The notes under the pieces were generated by a model. The model saw only the letters and a program-made list of their open reading frames with translations. It made no database searches and was not told the DNA's origin. The position numbers and the translations under genes are program-made. A DNA stretch of 64,000 bases. Origin: Nitzschia sp. DOCU1 (lineage: Eukaryota > Bacillariophyta > Bacillariophyceae > Bacillariales > Bacillariaceae). Positions within the stretch are counted from its first letter, which is position 1, and the number at the start of each line of letters is the position of its first letter. The stretch covers positions 3,315,534 through 3,379,533 of the forward strand of contig OX595986.1 in the NCBI GenBank assembly GCA_951394045.1, in the 5' to 3' direction. Shown in pieces: positions 32,801 through 41,825 of the stretch.

Positions 32801-33058
32801 AAATGCGAGGATTTGCAACTTCTTAATCCCAATCGCGTTCAACTTCGGCTTCATGTTTCCACCCATGTCACTCCATTCCTTATCGGTAAAACCAATCATA
32901 TCCTCCAAATCGTTGATGCCCTGCAAATGAACCTGGAAAGCTTGCAAGCGGCTCAAACCAAGCACATCATGCAAAATGAATGGGACATCATCCACATTCG
33001 CCCCGCCATTGGCGTTGAAGTAGGCGTTCGCCTGAGCACCTGTCGCATCGTTAACCAT
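29891..33058 (-). CDS. Copia Gag, protease and integrase
   Basis: A 1055-codon frame starting at ATG 33058. Residues 1-330 are Gag: a SAM-like helical start (LSRLQAFQVHLQGINDLEDM), then a UBN2-type capsid region (WRNEQSKSFESYVSELKSAF). Instead of a CCHC zinc knuckle, residues about 355-400 and 445-470 are RGG-type arginine/glycine-rich boxes. The aspartic protease motif is EIDSRSDNHCFG, a variant of the usual DSGA. The integrase core has its three acidic residues in FFSDT, MMVDGALEQ and RCERDIG; I see no N-terminal HHCC zinc finger. The frame ends ARTTVQHVVEDDYKK-stop at 29891, where the continuation lies one base forward at an A6 run. A single A deletion there would fuse it to the reverse transcriptase frame. 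Confidence 0.93.
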   Translation of the reverse strand: MVNDATGAQANAYFNANGGANVDDVPFILHDVLGLSRLQAFQVHLQGINDLEDMIGFTDKEWSDMGGNMKPKLNAIGIKKLQILAFWVRDLNSRGAALLVADFNADAYSDAKNRYNLGIQEKEAGNEMDEIKMPGKLKPEKWIDWEKDFINHLESMKGASNVPLSYVVRDDNDPDRDETLPFWSAALEGRVFKKDAEVVFRKIMQCVIGTDAYHWVKGNEKHKDGRVTMQDLRSHYDGPDMKQRRLEQARYQVEHLHWRNEQSKSFESYVSELKSAFETMRKYGRPVTGEEQVEKLTRSINTNAPEFKATVEYIMLDRNLRADFDKSAATLSDTLRRAHPAMFERGGGYKRANRHISQASNDGSSHRGGRGRGGRGGGRDGRGGRGGRSSNRIPGVPQSYAGVDLSDPHRYMTEAEWWSLTPAIRYAIQTDPNRAKAVEQRKSQRTEGGRSGGRGRGGRGRNISAASTAAGDVSTMTEAIEQAVTRGVMAATNQDNASVAASVPTARTPTNAQPPRMGQGAYGGNPRNSSMVKIVKRTSGKAQVDTMVFPIGEFRTNEIDSRSDNHCFGRNFRPLEYTGEIVDVSPFNPDYEPIRGVPMVTAATAIQIPSTGETVILVLPQGLGFWNSMENSLINPYQWRAFGHSVCDDPTDPNRPLGVTTIDGDFIPFRMKGTTCSFESFCPSNEDLDTCRHILMNDDLWDPSSAIFGLSKEEAEMDRLTYGVNVQSTGLDPADVTFSQISSIYTGKTMLSKLISKVQVARTAQAATVAPVATNRHSIVTPELLAQKWRIGLETAKNTLQVTTQVGIRTAVHPLRRRYRTDILSDSRRRLKAKFFSDTMVSGVKSIRGNKYAQVFSGEGLIKVFPMESKGEAGAALQEFLDDVGVPEMMMVDGALEQVAPGSDFAKTARKVRMILRQTEPYSPWQNRCERDIGTLRRKWRNRATSLGVPRRVWDYGMVWEAEILSRTASGRDGRTGVECVTGDSVDISEWLDFSFWDRVWYWDNPNADINPQLGRFVGVAHRIGGALCDYVMNETGRVLARTTVQHVVEDDYKK

Positions 33059-33418
33059 GTTTCCTTAATTTGTGCGCAAACAGTAATATGTTAGTCAATA
33101 AAACGGTGGGCCGGAGCCCAATCCGCACGTTTCCTAGTCGCCTTTTGTCCTGGGTTCGGGTCAAAAACCCTTTCTGTATGTTCCTTTTATTATACCTCGA
33201 GCCTGCCCACTGAGAGTTGCATTAGATTTGGCACCAGGGCCGCAACTTCGAAGCAGTTTTTACACCCCAAATTGTGGGTGTCTCGGGTGCCGTACGGGGT
33301 GATCAGTCCCTGGCGTTACCTGATTGCCTGGTTGCCTTATTGCCTCGTTTTCCTCGAAAACTCCCTCCTTTTCCTTACTACCTTCGAAACCCTCAAAAGC
33401 GTTCTGGGTCTGATAAAC
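33059..33418 (-). other. Retrotransposon leader with candidate primer-binding site
   Basis: A 360-nt leader between the 5' LTR and the gag ATG (minus strand). Directly next to the LTR the minus strand reads GTTTATCAGACCCAGAACGC (33418-33399), close to the TATCAGAGCCAG-type initiator-Met tRNA primer site of many copia elements. A small hairpin (ACACCC ... GGGTGT, 33262-33281) lies further in and could be a packaging or dimerisation element; that is speculation. Confidence 0.55.
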
Positions 33419-33618
33419 TGTGTAAAGTTTCCTGTAACTTACTTGTTTCCTAATGATGATACTCTGATGTAAAGCTAAAGACAACCTATCCTTGATAGAC
33501 CAAGACTAAATTGTGCCATTGTCGGCTTACGTATCCTGCTTTCCATTGTTCCGATGACCGTCGCGCATCTAGCGTGTGGTTGACTAGATTGACTTCCGGT
33601 CACGTCCATATTCGAACA
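33419..33618 (-). repeat. 5' LTR of the copia element
   Basis: 200 bp, identical to 26977-27176, and carrying the element promoter by analogy with all LTR elements. It is followed on the plus strand by GCTT (33619-33622), the second copy of the target duplication. Confidence 0.95.
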
Positions 33619-34243
33619 GCTTCGCGCGTCGGCCCAACGCGCTACCGACCACCGCGTGCCACCAACGGCACTGCACACTAGCTAGCAATCGAATGCCGAC
33701 GACGACCCCGCTGATGATGATGATGATCTCATTCTTCTCATTATTGCTACTCGTGATGCTATCCTTCAAGGTGTCAGTATCCATGAACTTTATCATCCTC
33801 TCGTGTGATAAAGGGAATGAAATCTGTCAGCAGACGGAGCGCCGCCGCTACCGTGCTTTTCTTTGTGGGCATCGACCTATGTCAGAACAGTCAATTATTC
33901 CAGCAGCAGCATCCATCGCAATCATCATCACCAAACCATGATTGAGTGATTTGCTCGAGAATGTGAAAATGATTCAGGGACCCGAGGCTCAAACGAGAAA
34001 ATGACTTGCTCGAACAGAACACAAGATGATGCCCCAAACATGCCCTTGAGACGTTGCGACGGGCCCGACTAGCGTATTCAAATGCCAAGGACCTGGAAGG
34101 CCTCGACTTTATGACGCTTTCTATATCTTGGCAACCTCTTCTGTCACAATTTGCTCAGGAGTTACCACTCACTACCACTACGACGGTACGACGCGCTACC
34201 CCAATATCTATTTTAAAGAGACTACCAAAGTTGTAGTTCATTC
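33619..34243. other. Region between retrotransposon and cyclase gene (625 bp)
   Basis: Lies downstream of the 3' end of the minus-strand cyclase gene. It contains a TGATGATGATGATGAT microsatellite (about 33713-33727) and a plus-strand 82-codon frame with a hydrophobic start (33693-33941) that I do not regard as a gene. Confidence 0.4.
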
Positions 34244-36853
34244 CTACTTGTGGGTGGGAGTCTCAATGTCACCCTCGTCTGCCTCCTTGTGCGAGAATGA
34301 TGAGGACGTTGTCTTGTCTGTGGCGTCAGTACTACTCTTGATGCTGGTGAGACGGTTGCTTTTCCGAGGTGTGCTAAAGTGGCCGGAAGAGACGACCGAC
34401 TCGGTGGTGGTCACGTCCATGGCTTGTTGCTGGTCGATCCAATAGGTGGTCATGGCTCCCTTACCCTTCGGGGCTACAATGTCTTGACGGCGTCGAAGCC
34501 AACTTTGCTTGCCTCGAGACATGAGTAAGCCTGCTGTTCTTCACTGCAATGAATTTGCCCGGGTGTACCTGTCGATTCCATTCTGCAAATTGTGAAAAGG
34601 GATGAGAAATGGTTCTCGCCATGCAACAACCAACCACACATGATCGTTTCTTCTTACCTTGCCACTGTATTGACCGTGTTGCCAAAGAGTTGAAAGCGTG
34701 CCTTGTCTCCTCTCAATATTCCAGCCGTCACGGCTCCGCTGTGCAAACCACAACGCATGGACAAAGCGGCCGTATCGGCGCCCAGCATAGGAACCAGTCA
34801 ATGGATCACTTGATTCATGGCCGTCATGCATTCGGCAGCAAATCGGGTCATTCGCAATGCGTGGTCGGGCTGGGGTTGAGGAAGACCCGTGACAGCCACG
34901 TAACAATCACCAATGGTCTCCACTTTAAACACCTATGTTATACATAATGGCTGTTTGTGAGGTGCGAGCGGGACGATCAGGCAAACAAAGGTTCCAAAAG
35001 CGTACCTTTTGAGCTTTTGCCAACTTGTCGAATTTTGCGTATATGCTTTCCAACAAGCGGAATACATCAGCTGGTTCTCGTTGGGAGCTCCATTTGGTAA
35101 AACCCACAATATCCGCAAAAAAGATGGTCGCGTGAGGGTAATTATCGGCAATGGGATCCGACGTGGCAATGTCCCCAAGATCTCTGCTACTAATCACGCC
35201 ATCATGTTTTTCCAAAAAGTTGGCCAACCGGAAGGAATGTGTGATATCATTTGCTGGCGTGGACGCGTCCGTTGCCTTTTTGTTGTTGGCAGCAACTGTC
35301 GAGTCGTAGAGACGCTTTCGAACAGGTTCTGGAAATAGGGACTGTACGACGGCAGTGGACTCGACGGCGGCTTTGTTCACCACCTCGTGGCGACGATGAA
35401 CGCACCAGTCATACAACAAAAAGACGGCAGACGTGAAGCAAAAGACAATTACCAGGGCAATGGCAAACATGTTGGGAAGCAAAGTCATGTAGGTTTCTTC
35501 CGTCACTTGGCTCGGATAGAGTTGAACCTTGTAGAAACACTGGGCAGATTCGGCGGAAATGTTCTGGGGAACCTTGTTGGAGCCAAGAACGGCACCAAGT
35601 CCAGTCTCTATCATCATGTGGTTGTACTTGGGGTCATGCCAATCACCCTTGCCCAAGTAGGATGCAGCCCTTCCATTGATCTTGTACGAGAACGTTTGGT
35701 TGCAAGTGTTCTTCAAGATGACAACAATTCCTTTGGCGCCTTCGTGCAAAATGTCAACAAAGAAGGACTGCCAATAAATGTAGGCTGTCAGGACACTCTT
35801 GATTTGCTTGTCGGGGCCATTGTGGTCAAAGATTGGGAGGTAAATGTCAGAGACAGGTCCAGCTTCATAGTCGAAGGTTCCATTTTTCCAACGATTCAAA
35901 AAGAGATTCATGATTGACTTGCGATTTGCGGTCGAGGGATCATCATCGCGAAAGTCTGCTGCGGAACTCAGCAAGGGCCTCTCAGTGCAAACTAGATTGC
36001 TTATCTCTCTGGCACGAGTGGGGTGACTCCAGCTGTTGAAGTTGATCAACATGGGAATAGGAAGAACTGGAGCCAGTTGCCAAATGGGGGCATACGGACC
36101 GGGTCCATCCTCTGGTCCGAGGGAACTGTCAACCGGGCTGATCTTGAAAATGACGGGTGTGATGAGGTGCTCTTCTTCGAGCTGCGCTGAGGTCTCCTGG
36201 TTGACGAGTCCTCCCTTGTTGTATTCCACCCGCAACTTATCGAATTCGCTTTCTTCACCAGTTACCATTCCAATCGCTTCATCTTGAGCATCCCAACTCT
36301 CCTCTAGCCAAGCTTGATTCGCGTTTGAGTATGCCTCCCACCCCACATGCTGTTCCTGTTGCACAATGGGAAATCTCAAGAGGGCAGGCGCATTCGAGAG
36401 TTTCAAAGCGTACGCCGCTTGCCTCTCGAAATCTGGCATGGTAACATTTGGGAAAACTGAACCGCTACTTACGGCATACGAAGTGATGGCTTGGGAGAAG
36501 CCAGCTAGTGCAGCCATGCGGCTGTCGGCGTTTGCTTCGAATGATTCTTTTATTTTGCTTGCTTGGTCGTGGAAGGTCATCTCAAACGTCTCGAACTCTT
36601 GTTGTCGTGTGACGTTATGAACCGAGTATGAGACAGATACTGCCACACCGACGAGTAGAAATAGCAAACAGATACGAATAACTCGTATGGCGCGATTTTC
36701 TCTTTCGGCCAGTACAAACTCATCATCATCTTGGACGGCGGCTTCTTCCAGGGCGCCACCTCCAAGTGAAGAGTTCACGTCCGATCCAGTATCGTCTGCT
36801 TCAGGATCGAAGGCACAGAAAACACCTGAATTGTCTTTGGGAGCTTTCTCCAT
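34244..36853 (-). pseudogene. Receptor-type class III nucleotide cyclase with two catalytic-domain lesions
   Basis: Three exons: 36853-35006, 34932-34658 and 34582-34244, with GT-AG introns of 73 and 75 nt. The ATG is 36853 (the frame opens at TTG upstream). Topology: cytosolic acidic N-terminus, transmembrane helix at about 59-78, a roughly 400-residue extracellular sensor, a second helix (MFAIALVIVFCFTSAVFLLY), then the cyclase domain. Catalytic motifs are present: FFADIVGFTKW (metal aspartate), ETIGDCYVAVTGLP (second aspartate), GLHSGAVTAGILRGDKARFQLFGNTVNTVAR (asparagine/arginine pair), and a KGKGAMTTYW end. However, an in-frame TGA (34800-34798) sits in the linker where tryptophan or similar is expected, and exon 3 changes frame between IHCSEEQQAY and SRGKQSW. 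The summed exon length is one base short of a multiple of three. Either a recent pseudogene or two sequence errors. Confidence 0.7.
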
Positions 36854-37620
36854 TGTAGAAGAGTGGTAGTTCCAAAAAATTGTGTTGCTTACTTTATTGT
36901 GTGGCAATGATAGTAGTAATGATAGTAATGATCTTGGATAGTCATTTCAAAAAACATCGGACGAACCCCGGATCTTGTGGCTTCTGCGGATGGACGATTG
37001 GTGCCACAAGTGCAATAGTTCCGATGATCGAAGGGGTCCATCTACTTATAAGAGCATTGCAATTTACCGGTGGTTCCCTCTATCATAATGTGGTAGCCTC
37101 GATAAACACAGCGTTGAATCGGAGGAGAACCCACTTACGAGGTGGACATTTCAAAAGAGAACATTCTATTGTTTTCTCCCGAGATCCCCCGCGGCGAAAA
37201 TGTTTCAAGACCTCCCTCTCAAATAGTAGCGTGGATAAAAAAGCTCATTCCTTTTCATATCGTAATAACTAACAACTCGTCTACTTAGTAGCTAGAGTTG
37301 CAGTATTCATGTACCGGTAGTTACTTTATCTCCGACGACAGCGGATTTTATGTTCGGTCACCATCAAGAGTGAAATGCGAAAGGACAGCAAAGCCTCGGA
37401 CCTCGGAATTTTGGAGAGAGCCGGGGGAAACCGCGTAAGATGGTCATTCCCCGATTTACCTCCCCTCAATCATATCGCAGCCACAACGACGATAAGCGAT
37501 GATGGCGATCTCTGTCATCCCTTGAAAGTTTATTACTGCTATTCATCCGACGGGTCAAGTTACAACACCCCATTGTGAAAGTTGTACTCTATTGTCATCA
37601 CCACGCAGCAGTAGTACACG
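36854..37620. other. Divergent intergenic region (767 bp)
   Basis: Shared upstream region of the cyclase gene (minus) and MAD1 (plus). A 130-codon plus-strand frame (36880-37272) exists but has no family resemblance and begins inside the cyclase 5' end, so it is not called. No RNA gene seen. Confidence 0.4.
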
Positions 37621-39657
37621 ATGCCATCGTCGACTTCCTTTCCTCGTTCCAGTCGCAAGCGATCGTATCCTGAGCCATCCCTGACCGACGGCTCGTTGAC
37701 CCATACCACACCCGCAACATCACCAGGGGCCTTGTCGCTGTTATTACTCGAGGAGCCCCCCACTCAACGTGCCCGCCGCGATGTCTTGTCCACTCAGCTT
37801 GAAACACTACAAGCGGAATTGGACCATGAACGCAATTTGCGGCAACTGGATCAAAAACGCTTTCAACAAACGCAACAGCGCTTGGAACGTCAAGTGGAAT
37901 TTGCGGCGGAAGAGGCGCAGGAAGCAAAGGCCTTGATGGAAGAAGTCCGTGAGCAATCGGAAGAATATGCCGAAACGCTTCGTTCCAAACACAAGGCTCT
38001 CCAAGACGAGTTTCGAAAGTTGCAATACGCTCTAGATGCTGCCCAGGCGAATAGCGCACATGAGGCAGCGATGGAAGATCCGCGTGTGGAACAACTGGAG
38101 GCACAACTAGAAGCTCATTTGGAAGAGAAGAGAGGATTACAAGAGACTATTGTAGAGCTGCAGGAACACGTAGAGAAACTAGCGGCAGAACTGGCGTCAA
38201 AGTCGACGACTCCGCAGGAAAATCCCGTGCTAAAGGCCTCGCCCGCCCCTCCTCAAGTCATGAAGGAATTGAATCAGTTGAGGATTCAACTAGCCGAGCA
38301 AGAACGCAAGAATAGGCAGTGGAAACGCCACGCTGAAGAGTGGCAGCAAAAGGCCAAGGAAGGATTGCAGCATCAAGAACGGGCCAAATCGGCTCAAGCG
38401 CGGGTCCAAGGGCTGGAACAACAACTTCAGGACAATCATGCGTCTTTGTCTACCGTTCAAGCCGAATTGGCGAGTTGGAAAGATTTTGGGACCAACATGG
38501 TGCAGGTGCTGACGGCTGCCACCAGACATCCCGGTGCACTCACTTTAGGCAAGCCCAATCTGCCACCGGAAATCTCCGTGGTCAGGCGCTACTTGAATGA
38601 AGCTACCAAGGAGGCACAAGAAGCACAGTCTCAGAATCAACAGTTGCAAACGCAACTGGAACAAGCCGATGACAAGATGCAACAGCTCGAACGTACCATT
38701 CGGGAACTAGAGCAGTCCAAAATGTCACTTGAGAAGCAGCTTATTGATGCCGAGAAGAAGCTTCAAGTTGTCCAGCATCAGCTGGATGTCAACAAAGGCC
38801 AAGAAGCTGTCTGGAAACGAGAAGTGGCCAGTTTGAGATCCATTGTCGAGACCTTTGACGAACTCGCAATACCTACCAAGGCCGCCAGTAGTCAAGCACA
38901 AGACGCTCGGGTCAAGATGGTACAAGCGAGTTTGGATGCGGCTACCGAAGAATTGAAGGTAATAAAGGAAAGTCAAGCCACACTGCGAACCGAACTCGAT
39001 ACGGCAATGACCGCCAAGGCGCAACTTCAATCCAAACATAATACTGTCTTGGAAAAGTTTAACAAACTCAAAGAGGCCGTTTATGCCGAACGCGCCAAGG
39101 CGGAAAAGGCAGAAGCTCGAGCCGTACAAGCCGAGACCTTGGCGGGTAAGGGGTCCTTCAATCCAAATACGACACGCGTAATGCACATGCAACACAATCC
39201 ACTGACAGAAGCATTGAAACAAGAAGTCAATGTTCTGCGGCGCCAAGTAGAAACTCTGACAGCAGGTTCGAATAAGAAAGCGGCGGTCAGTACGACTCCG
39301 GGTTCTGACGTCGACCCCAACAAGCTTCACCAACGCTTGAAAGAATCCTTCAAGGAACAGATTGGTCGTTTCCGCGAAGGTGTCTACTTGTTGACTGGCT
39401 ACAAAATTGACATGATTCCTGACGGAGAAAATCCTAAATTCAAAGTCCGCAGCCTGTTTGCCGAACGCGAACAAGATCATTTGATGTTTCAGTGGCCCAC
39501 GGTCACGCCAGTGGAGAGTTTGGATTTGTTGGATACCGAGCTGGCCAAGTTGCTAATGACTACGCCTTCGTACGAATATGTGAAGCGATTCGGGTCTATT
39601 CCTGCCTTTTTGGCTAGTACGCAATTGAGCTTGTTTGAAAAGCAGACCATTATGTAA
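37621..39657 (+). CDS. MAD1: Spindle assembly checkpoint protein MAD1
   Basis: A single-exon, 678-residue protein starting at ATG 37621. After a short serine- and arginine-rich head it is almost continuous coiled coil (about residues 55-560). The C-terminal 150 residues fix the identity: a VMHMQHNPL segment matching the VLHMxxNP of human MAD1L1, RLKESFKEQIGRFREGVYLL followed by TGYKIDM, RSLFAEREQDHLMFQW, and the very end SIPAFLASTQLSLFEKQT. This end forms the globular RWD-like fold that binds kinetochores and Bub1. MAD1 recruits MAD2 to unattached kinetochores; the MAD2-interaction segment should lie before about residue 520 but is not obvious by eye. Length compares well with 718 in human. 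Confidence 0.93.
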   Translation: MPSSTSFPRSSRKRSYPEPSLTDGSLTHTTPATSPGALSLLLLEEPPTQRARRDVLSTQLETLQAELDHERNLRQLDQKRFQQTQQRLERQVEFAAEEAQEAKALMEEVREQSEEYAETLRSKHKALQDEFRKLQYALDAAQANSAHEAAMEDPRVEQLEAQLEAHLEEKRGLQETIVELQEHVEKLAAELASKSTTPQENPVLKASPAPPQVMKELNQLRIQLAEQERKNRQWKRHAEEWQQKAKEGLQHQERAKSAQARVQGLEQQLQDNHASLSTVQAELASWKDFGTNMVQVLTAATRHPGALTLGKPNLPPEISVVRRYLNEATKEAQEAQSQNQQLQTQLEQADDKMQQLERTIRELEQSKMSLEKQLIDAEKKLQVVQHQLDVNKGQEAVWKREVASLRSIVETFDELAIPTKAASSQAQDARVKMVQASLDAATEELKVIKESQATLRTELDTAMTAKAQLQSKHNTVLEKFNKLKEAVYAERAKAEKAEARAVQAETLAGKGSFNPNTTRVMHMQHNPLTEALKQEVNVLRRQVETLTAGSNKKAAVSTTPGSDVDPNKLHQRLKESFKEQIGRFREGVYLLTGYKIDMIPDGENPKFKVRSLFAEREQDHLMFQWPTVTPVESLDLLDTELAKLLMTTPSYEYVKRFGSIPAFLASTQLSLFEKQTIM

Positions 39658-39832
39658 GCTGGTTCGAAGCGGAATCCTTTGGGAAATGGTAGCGTCCTTG
39701 TCATGTAGGAAACGTTTGGTGGCGCGGAATGCCTCGCAGCATTCCTGCATATAGTGTGTCAACATTTCTTAGCGAGTGAAGACTTTTACTAAGGTATCGG
39801 GCAAAGTTTAACCTATCCTATTACTTTGACGC

Positions 39833-41293
39833 CTAGCTCGGAATCGAGTCCGTTGCGTTCGCCTTCGTGCTATTTTGAGATTCAAGTGCCGCATCCAGCA
39901 CGGGAAAAGTTGTATCTGTTGGTGGGCGTTGGATTTGATCAAGCCACATCTCATACATCGTCGCACCATCACGACCCATCTTGCCCAATTTCTTTGGATG
40001 GAACATTCCCCAGTCCGAGGACGATCGCAAGCAGTTGCTGATCATAGTGTCCGTTCCCCTGTCTTGTGACCAGTCGGTACAAAGTCGAACTTCTTTGATG
40101 AGTATTGGAGGACCCGCCACAGTATCGTCGAGATCGGGATCGTTTTGCAGCGTTTCGTTCTTCGGTGCCTTGGAGGACTCCTTCTTCGCGGCCTGAGTAA
40201 CCCACTGAAGGATGGTAGGAAACGCGCATTCCAGAAAGACCCCGCTTTTGATGTGTGGTCTCGCTGCTTGCGCGAAGAGTGTGGTGTACTTCAACGGCAT
40301 GTAGAGGAAATCAGACGGTCGGTATGGAGGAAAGGAAAATTGATACGAATTCCGAGAAATTACTTGCGAGGTCAATTTTGTACGACGATTATTGGGGAGG
40401 TTTATCACCTTCTCAGACAAGGCTGGACCGCTGGAGAAATCTGAAAATGCTTCCCACCAGGTCTCGTCATATGTTGAGAGCATCTGAACTTGCTGCTGTA
40501 GGCACTCAGTCCAGTGATACCACTTTGGTAGGAGCTTTACTAGCGCATCGATTGAAGTTTCCTTCGTCCGGTTGATCGTGTCGTCGTCCCTAGGTGTAAA
40601 TTCAAAATAGACAACAGGTGAAACCTGGTCTTCCTCCTTGCCGTCGGACCATCTCAGCCGCTGACGTTCGACGTAGATTGAGTATAGCCGGCGAATTTTC
40701 TTGTACGAGGCATTCAAGTTAGCTGTTCTGATTATTGTTCTGACAGGATCAGTGTCTCCGTCGAACAACCTTGTGATATTCAGCAGAGCATCGTCGTGTG
40801 CATAGAGGACGCCATCAATTTCGTCCATGGGAGATGAATCATTTTTGTCGTTTGTCCGATGGTGGAACTCCAGCATTGTTTTCAATAGATTCTGGTAGGG
40901 TGAAACGAATCCCTTGTCCGAGCGGCCGCTTCGGACTTGGATTCCGGCTGATTGCAGTGCGCGGTTTGTTGCAACTGAAAATGGCCCCACAACAACAATA
41001 TTTTTGAAGTACTTTGACCATATCTCGGCCCACGTTTTAACGACAATAGGGCCCACGTCATAGTTGAACTGACCCATGAGGACTACGTTCGAAATCGGAT
41101 AGCGAGAAGAAGTCAGCCCAATTTGGGCTGAATCCTTCATAGTGAAAGCCCGCAACATGAATTGATCCATAGGGGTAGCACTTTGCATCTCTCCCCAAAG
41201 AGATAGACATACTAGAGATATCAAAAGAATCGGCAAAACAAACTCCCTTCGCAGGCGCCGTTGCGGACAGGGCGAACAAAGTTTGTAACTCAT
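39833..41293 (-). CDS. Type II membrane protein, glycosyltransferase-like, unknown family
   Basis: A 486-residue protein starting at ATG 41293. A basic N-terminus (RRLRREF) is followed by one hydrophobic helix (residues 18-34), the layout of Golgi type II enzymes. Several N-glycosylation sequons are in the lumenal part (NIT, NAS, NRT, NET, NST, NAT). A segment VVLMGQFNYD near the start and GVLYAHDDALLNITRLF with its HDD acidic motif recall the nucleotide-sugar site of glycosyltransferases, but I do not recognise a CAZy family. Near the C-terminus a MFHPKKLGKMG segment is followed by a serine/asparagine-rich tail. It is convergent with MAD1 (175 bp) and divergent from the PPR gene. Role: probably secretory-pathway glycan or carbohydrate modification; low certainty. 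Confidence 0.55.
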   Translation of the reverse strand: MSYKLCSPCPQRRLRREFVLPILLISLVCLSLWGEMQSATPMDQFMLRAFTMKDSAQIGLTSSRYPISNVVLMGQFNYDVGPIVVKTWAEIWSKYFKNIVVVGPFSVATNRALQSAGIQVRSGRSDKGFVSPYQNLLKTMLEFHHRTNDKNDSSPMDEIDGVLYAHDDALLNITRLFDGDTDPVRTIIRTANLNASYKKIRRLYSIYVERQRLRWSDGKEEDQVSPVVYFEFTPRDDDTINRTKETSIDALVKLLPKWYHWTECLQQQVQMLSTYDETWWEAFSDFSSGPALSEKVINLPNNRRTKLTSQVISRNSYQFSFPPYRPSDFLYMPLKYTTLFAQAARPHIKSGVFLECAFPTILQWVTQAAKKESSKAPKNETLQNDPDLDDTVAGPPILIKEVRLCTDWSQDRGTDTMISNCLRSSSDWGMFHPKKLGKMGRDGATMYEMWLDQIQRPPTDTTFPVLDAALESQNSTKANATDSIPS

Positions 41294-41825
41294 TGCAAGG
41301 AGTCAGAACTATTCCTCAGTTTGGTGATTTGACGAGAGCCGGTCTTGGCCAACAAAGTTAACTGGAGCATGAAGCTGCCCAGTACTCCTAACGCGGGAAC
41401 GAAACAGCAAGGAATGTGGAGAGCAATGCGTGACAAGAAACCCGCCAATCTACTTGTAGCTCCAGTACATAGTAGCGAAGACGAAATCTTCTCGGTCTTG
41501 AGTTCGTTGGAGGCAGCGACAGTTCAGGTTATGAGCTTGCATCCGCGCAGTTCCTTCGCGTGAAATGATTGGTCAATTTTTAGATTTCCGTAATATGATT
41601 GGTCGACGTGAGCTAAGAAAGGTAGGTGCTGACGTTGATTGATTCCTTCGACTGAAAGACATATTTCGCTTTTTTGTGTCTTCGTCATCGCTCTCCACAG
41701 TCCCCTTTCGTCGTCATTCTCAAAATCATCATTCGCAATAGAAGCATGACGACATCGTCGTCGTCATAATTCTTGTGGTAGACGTTGGTTCGAGAGGAGC
41801 ATCCTACGACACTGCCAAGGCCAAG
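41294..41825. promoter_or_regulatory. Divergent promoter region with two inverted CCAAT boxes
   Basis: The 532-bp gap between the type II membrane protein (minus) and the PPR gene (plus) contains ATGATTGGTC twice, at about 41565-41574 and 41595-41604, exactly 30 bp apart. ATTGG is the reverse of CCAAT, the NF-Y site. No gene is supported here. Confidence 0.35.

Larger units (their letters stand above)
26977..33618 (-). mobile_element. Complete Ty1/copia LTR retrotransposon (CoDi-like)
   Basis: A 6642-bp element in minus orientation bounded by two identical 200-bp LTRs that begin TG and end CA. It is flanked by a 4-bp direct repeat GCTT (26973-26976 and 33619-33622), consistent with a target site duplication. 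Order within the coding strand is Gag, protease, integrase, reverse transcriptase, RNase H, the copia order. Protease (EIDSRSDNHCFG) and integrase sequences are of the kind I associate with diatom and other stramenopile copia elements. Identical LTRs mean recent insertion. The coding region carries a +1 frame change at an A6 run and a probable 66-nt spliceosomal intron in the reverse transcriptase. Confidence 0.96.

Noticed and set aside
34530..34550. A tiny intron (GTGAAGAACAG, 11 nt) that would mend the cyclase frame
   Set aside because: Removing it restores the frame, but 11 nt is far too short for splicing; a one-base deletion is simpler.
36880..37272. 130-codon plus-strand frame in the cyclase/MAD1 promoter
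   Set aside because: Starts inside the cyclase 5' region, has mixed composition and no recognisable domain.
38725..39480. 251-codon minus-strand frame opposite MAD1
   Set aside because: Antisense shadow of a coiled-coil gene; the codon structure follows MAD1, and the product resembles nothing known.
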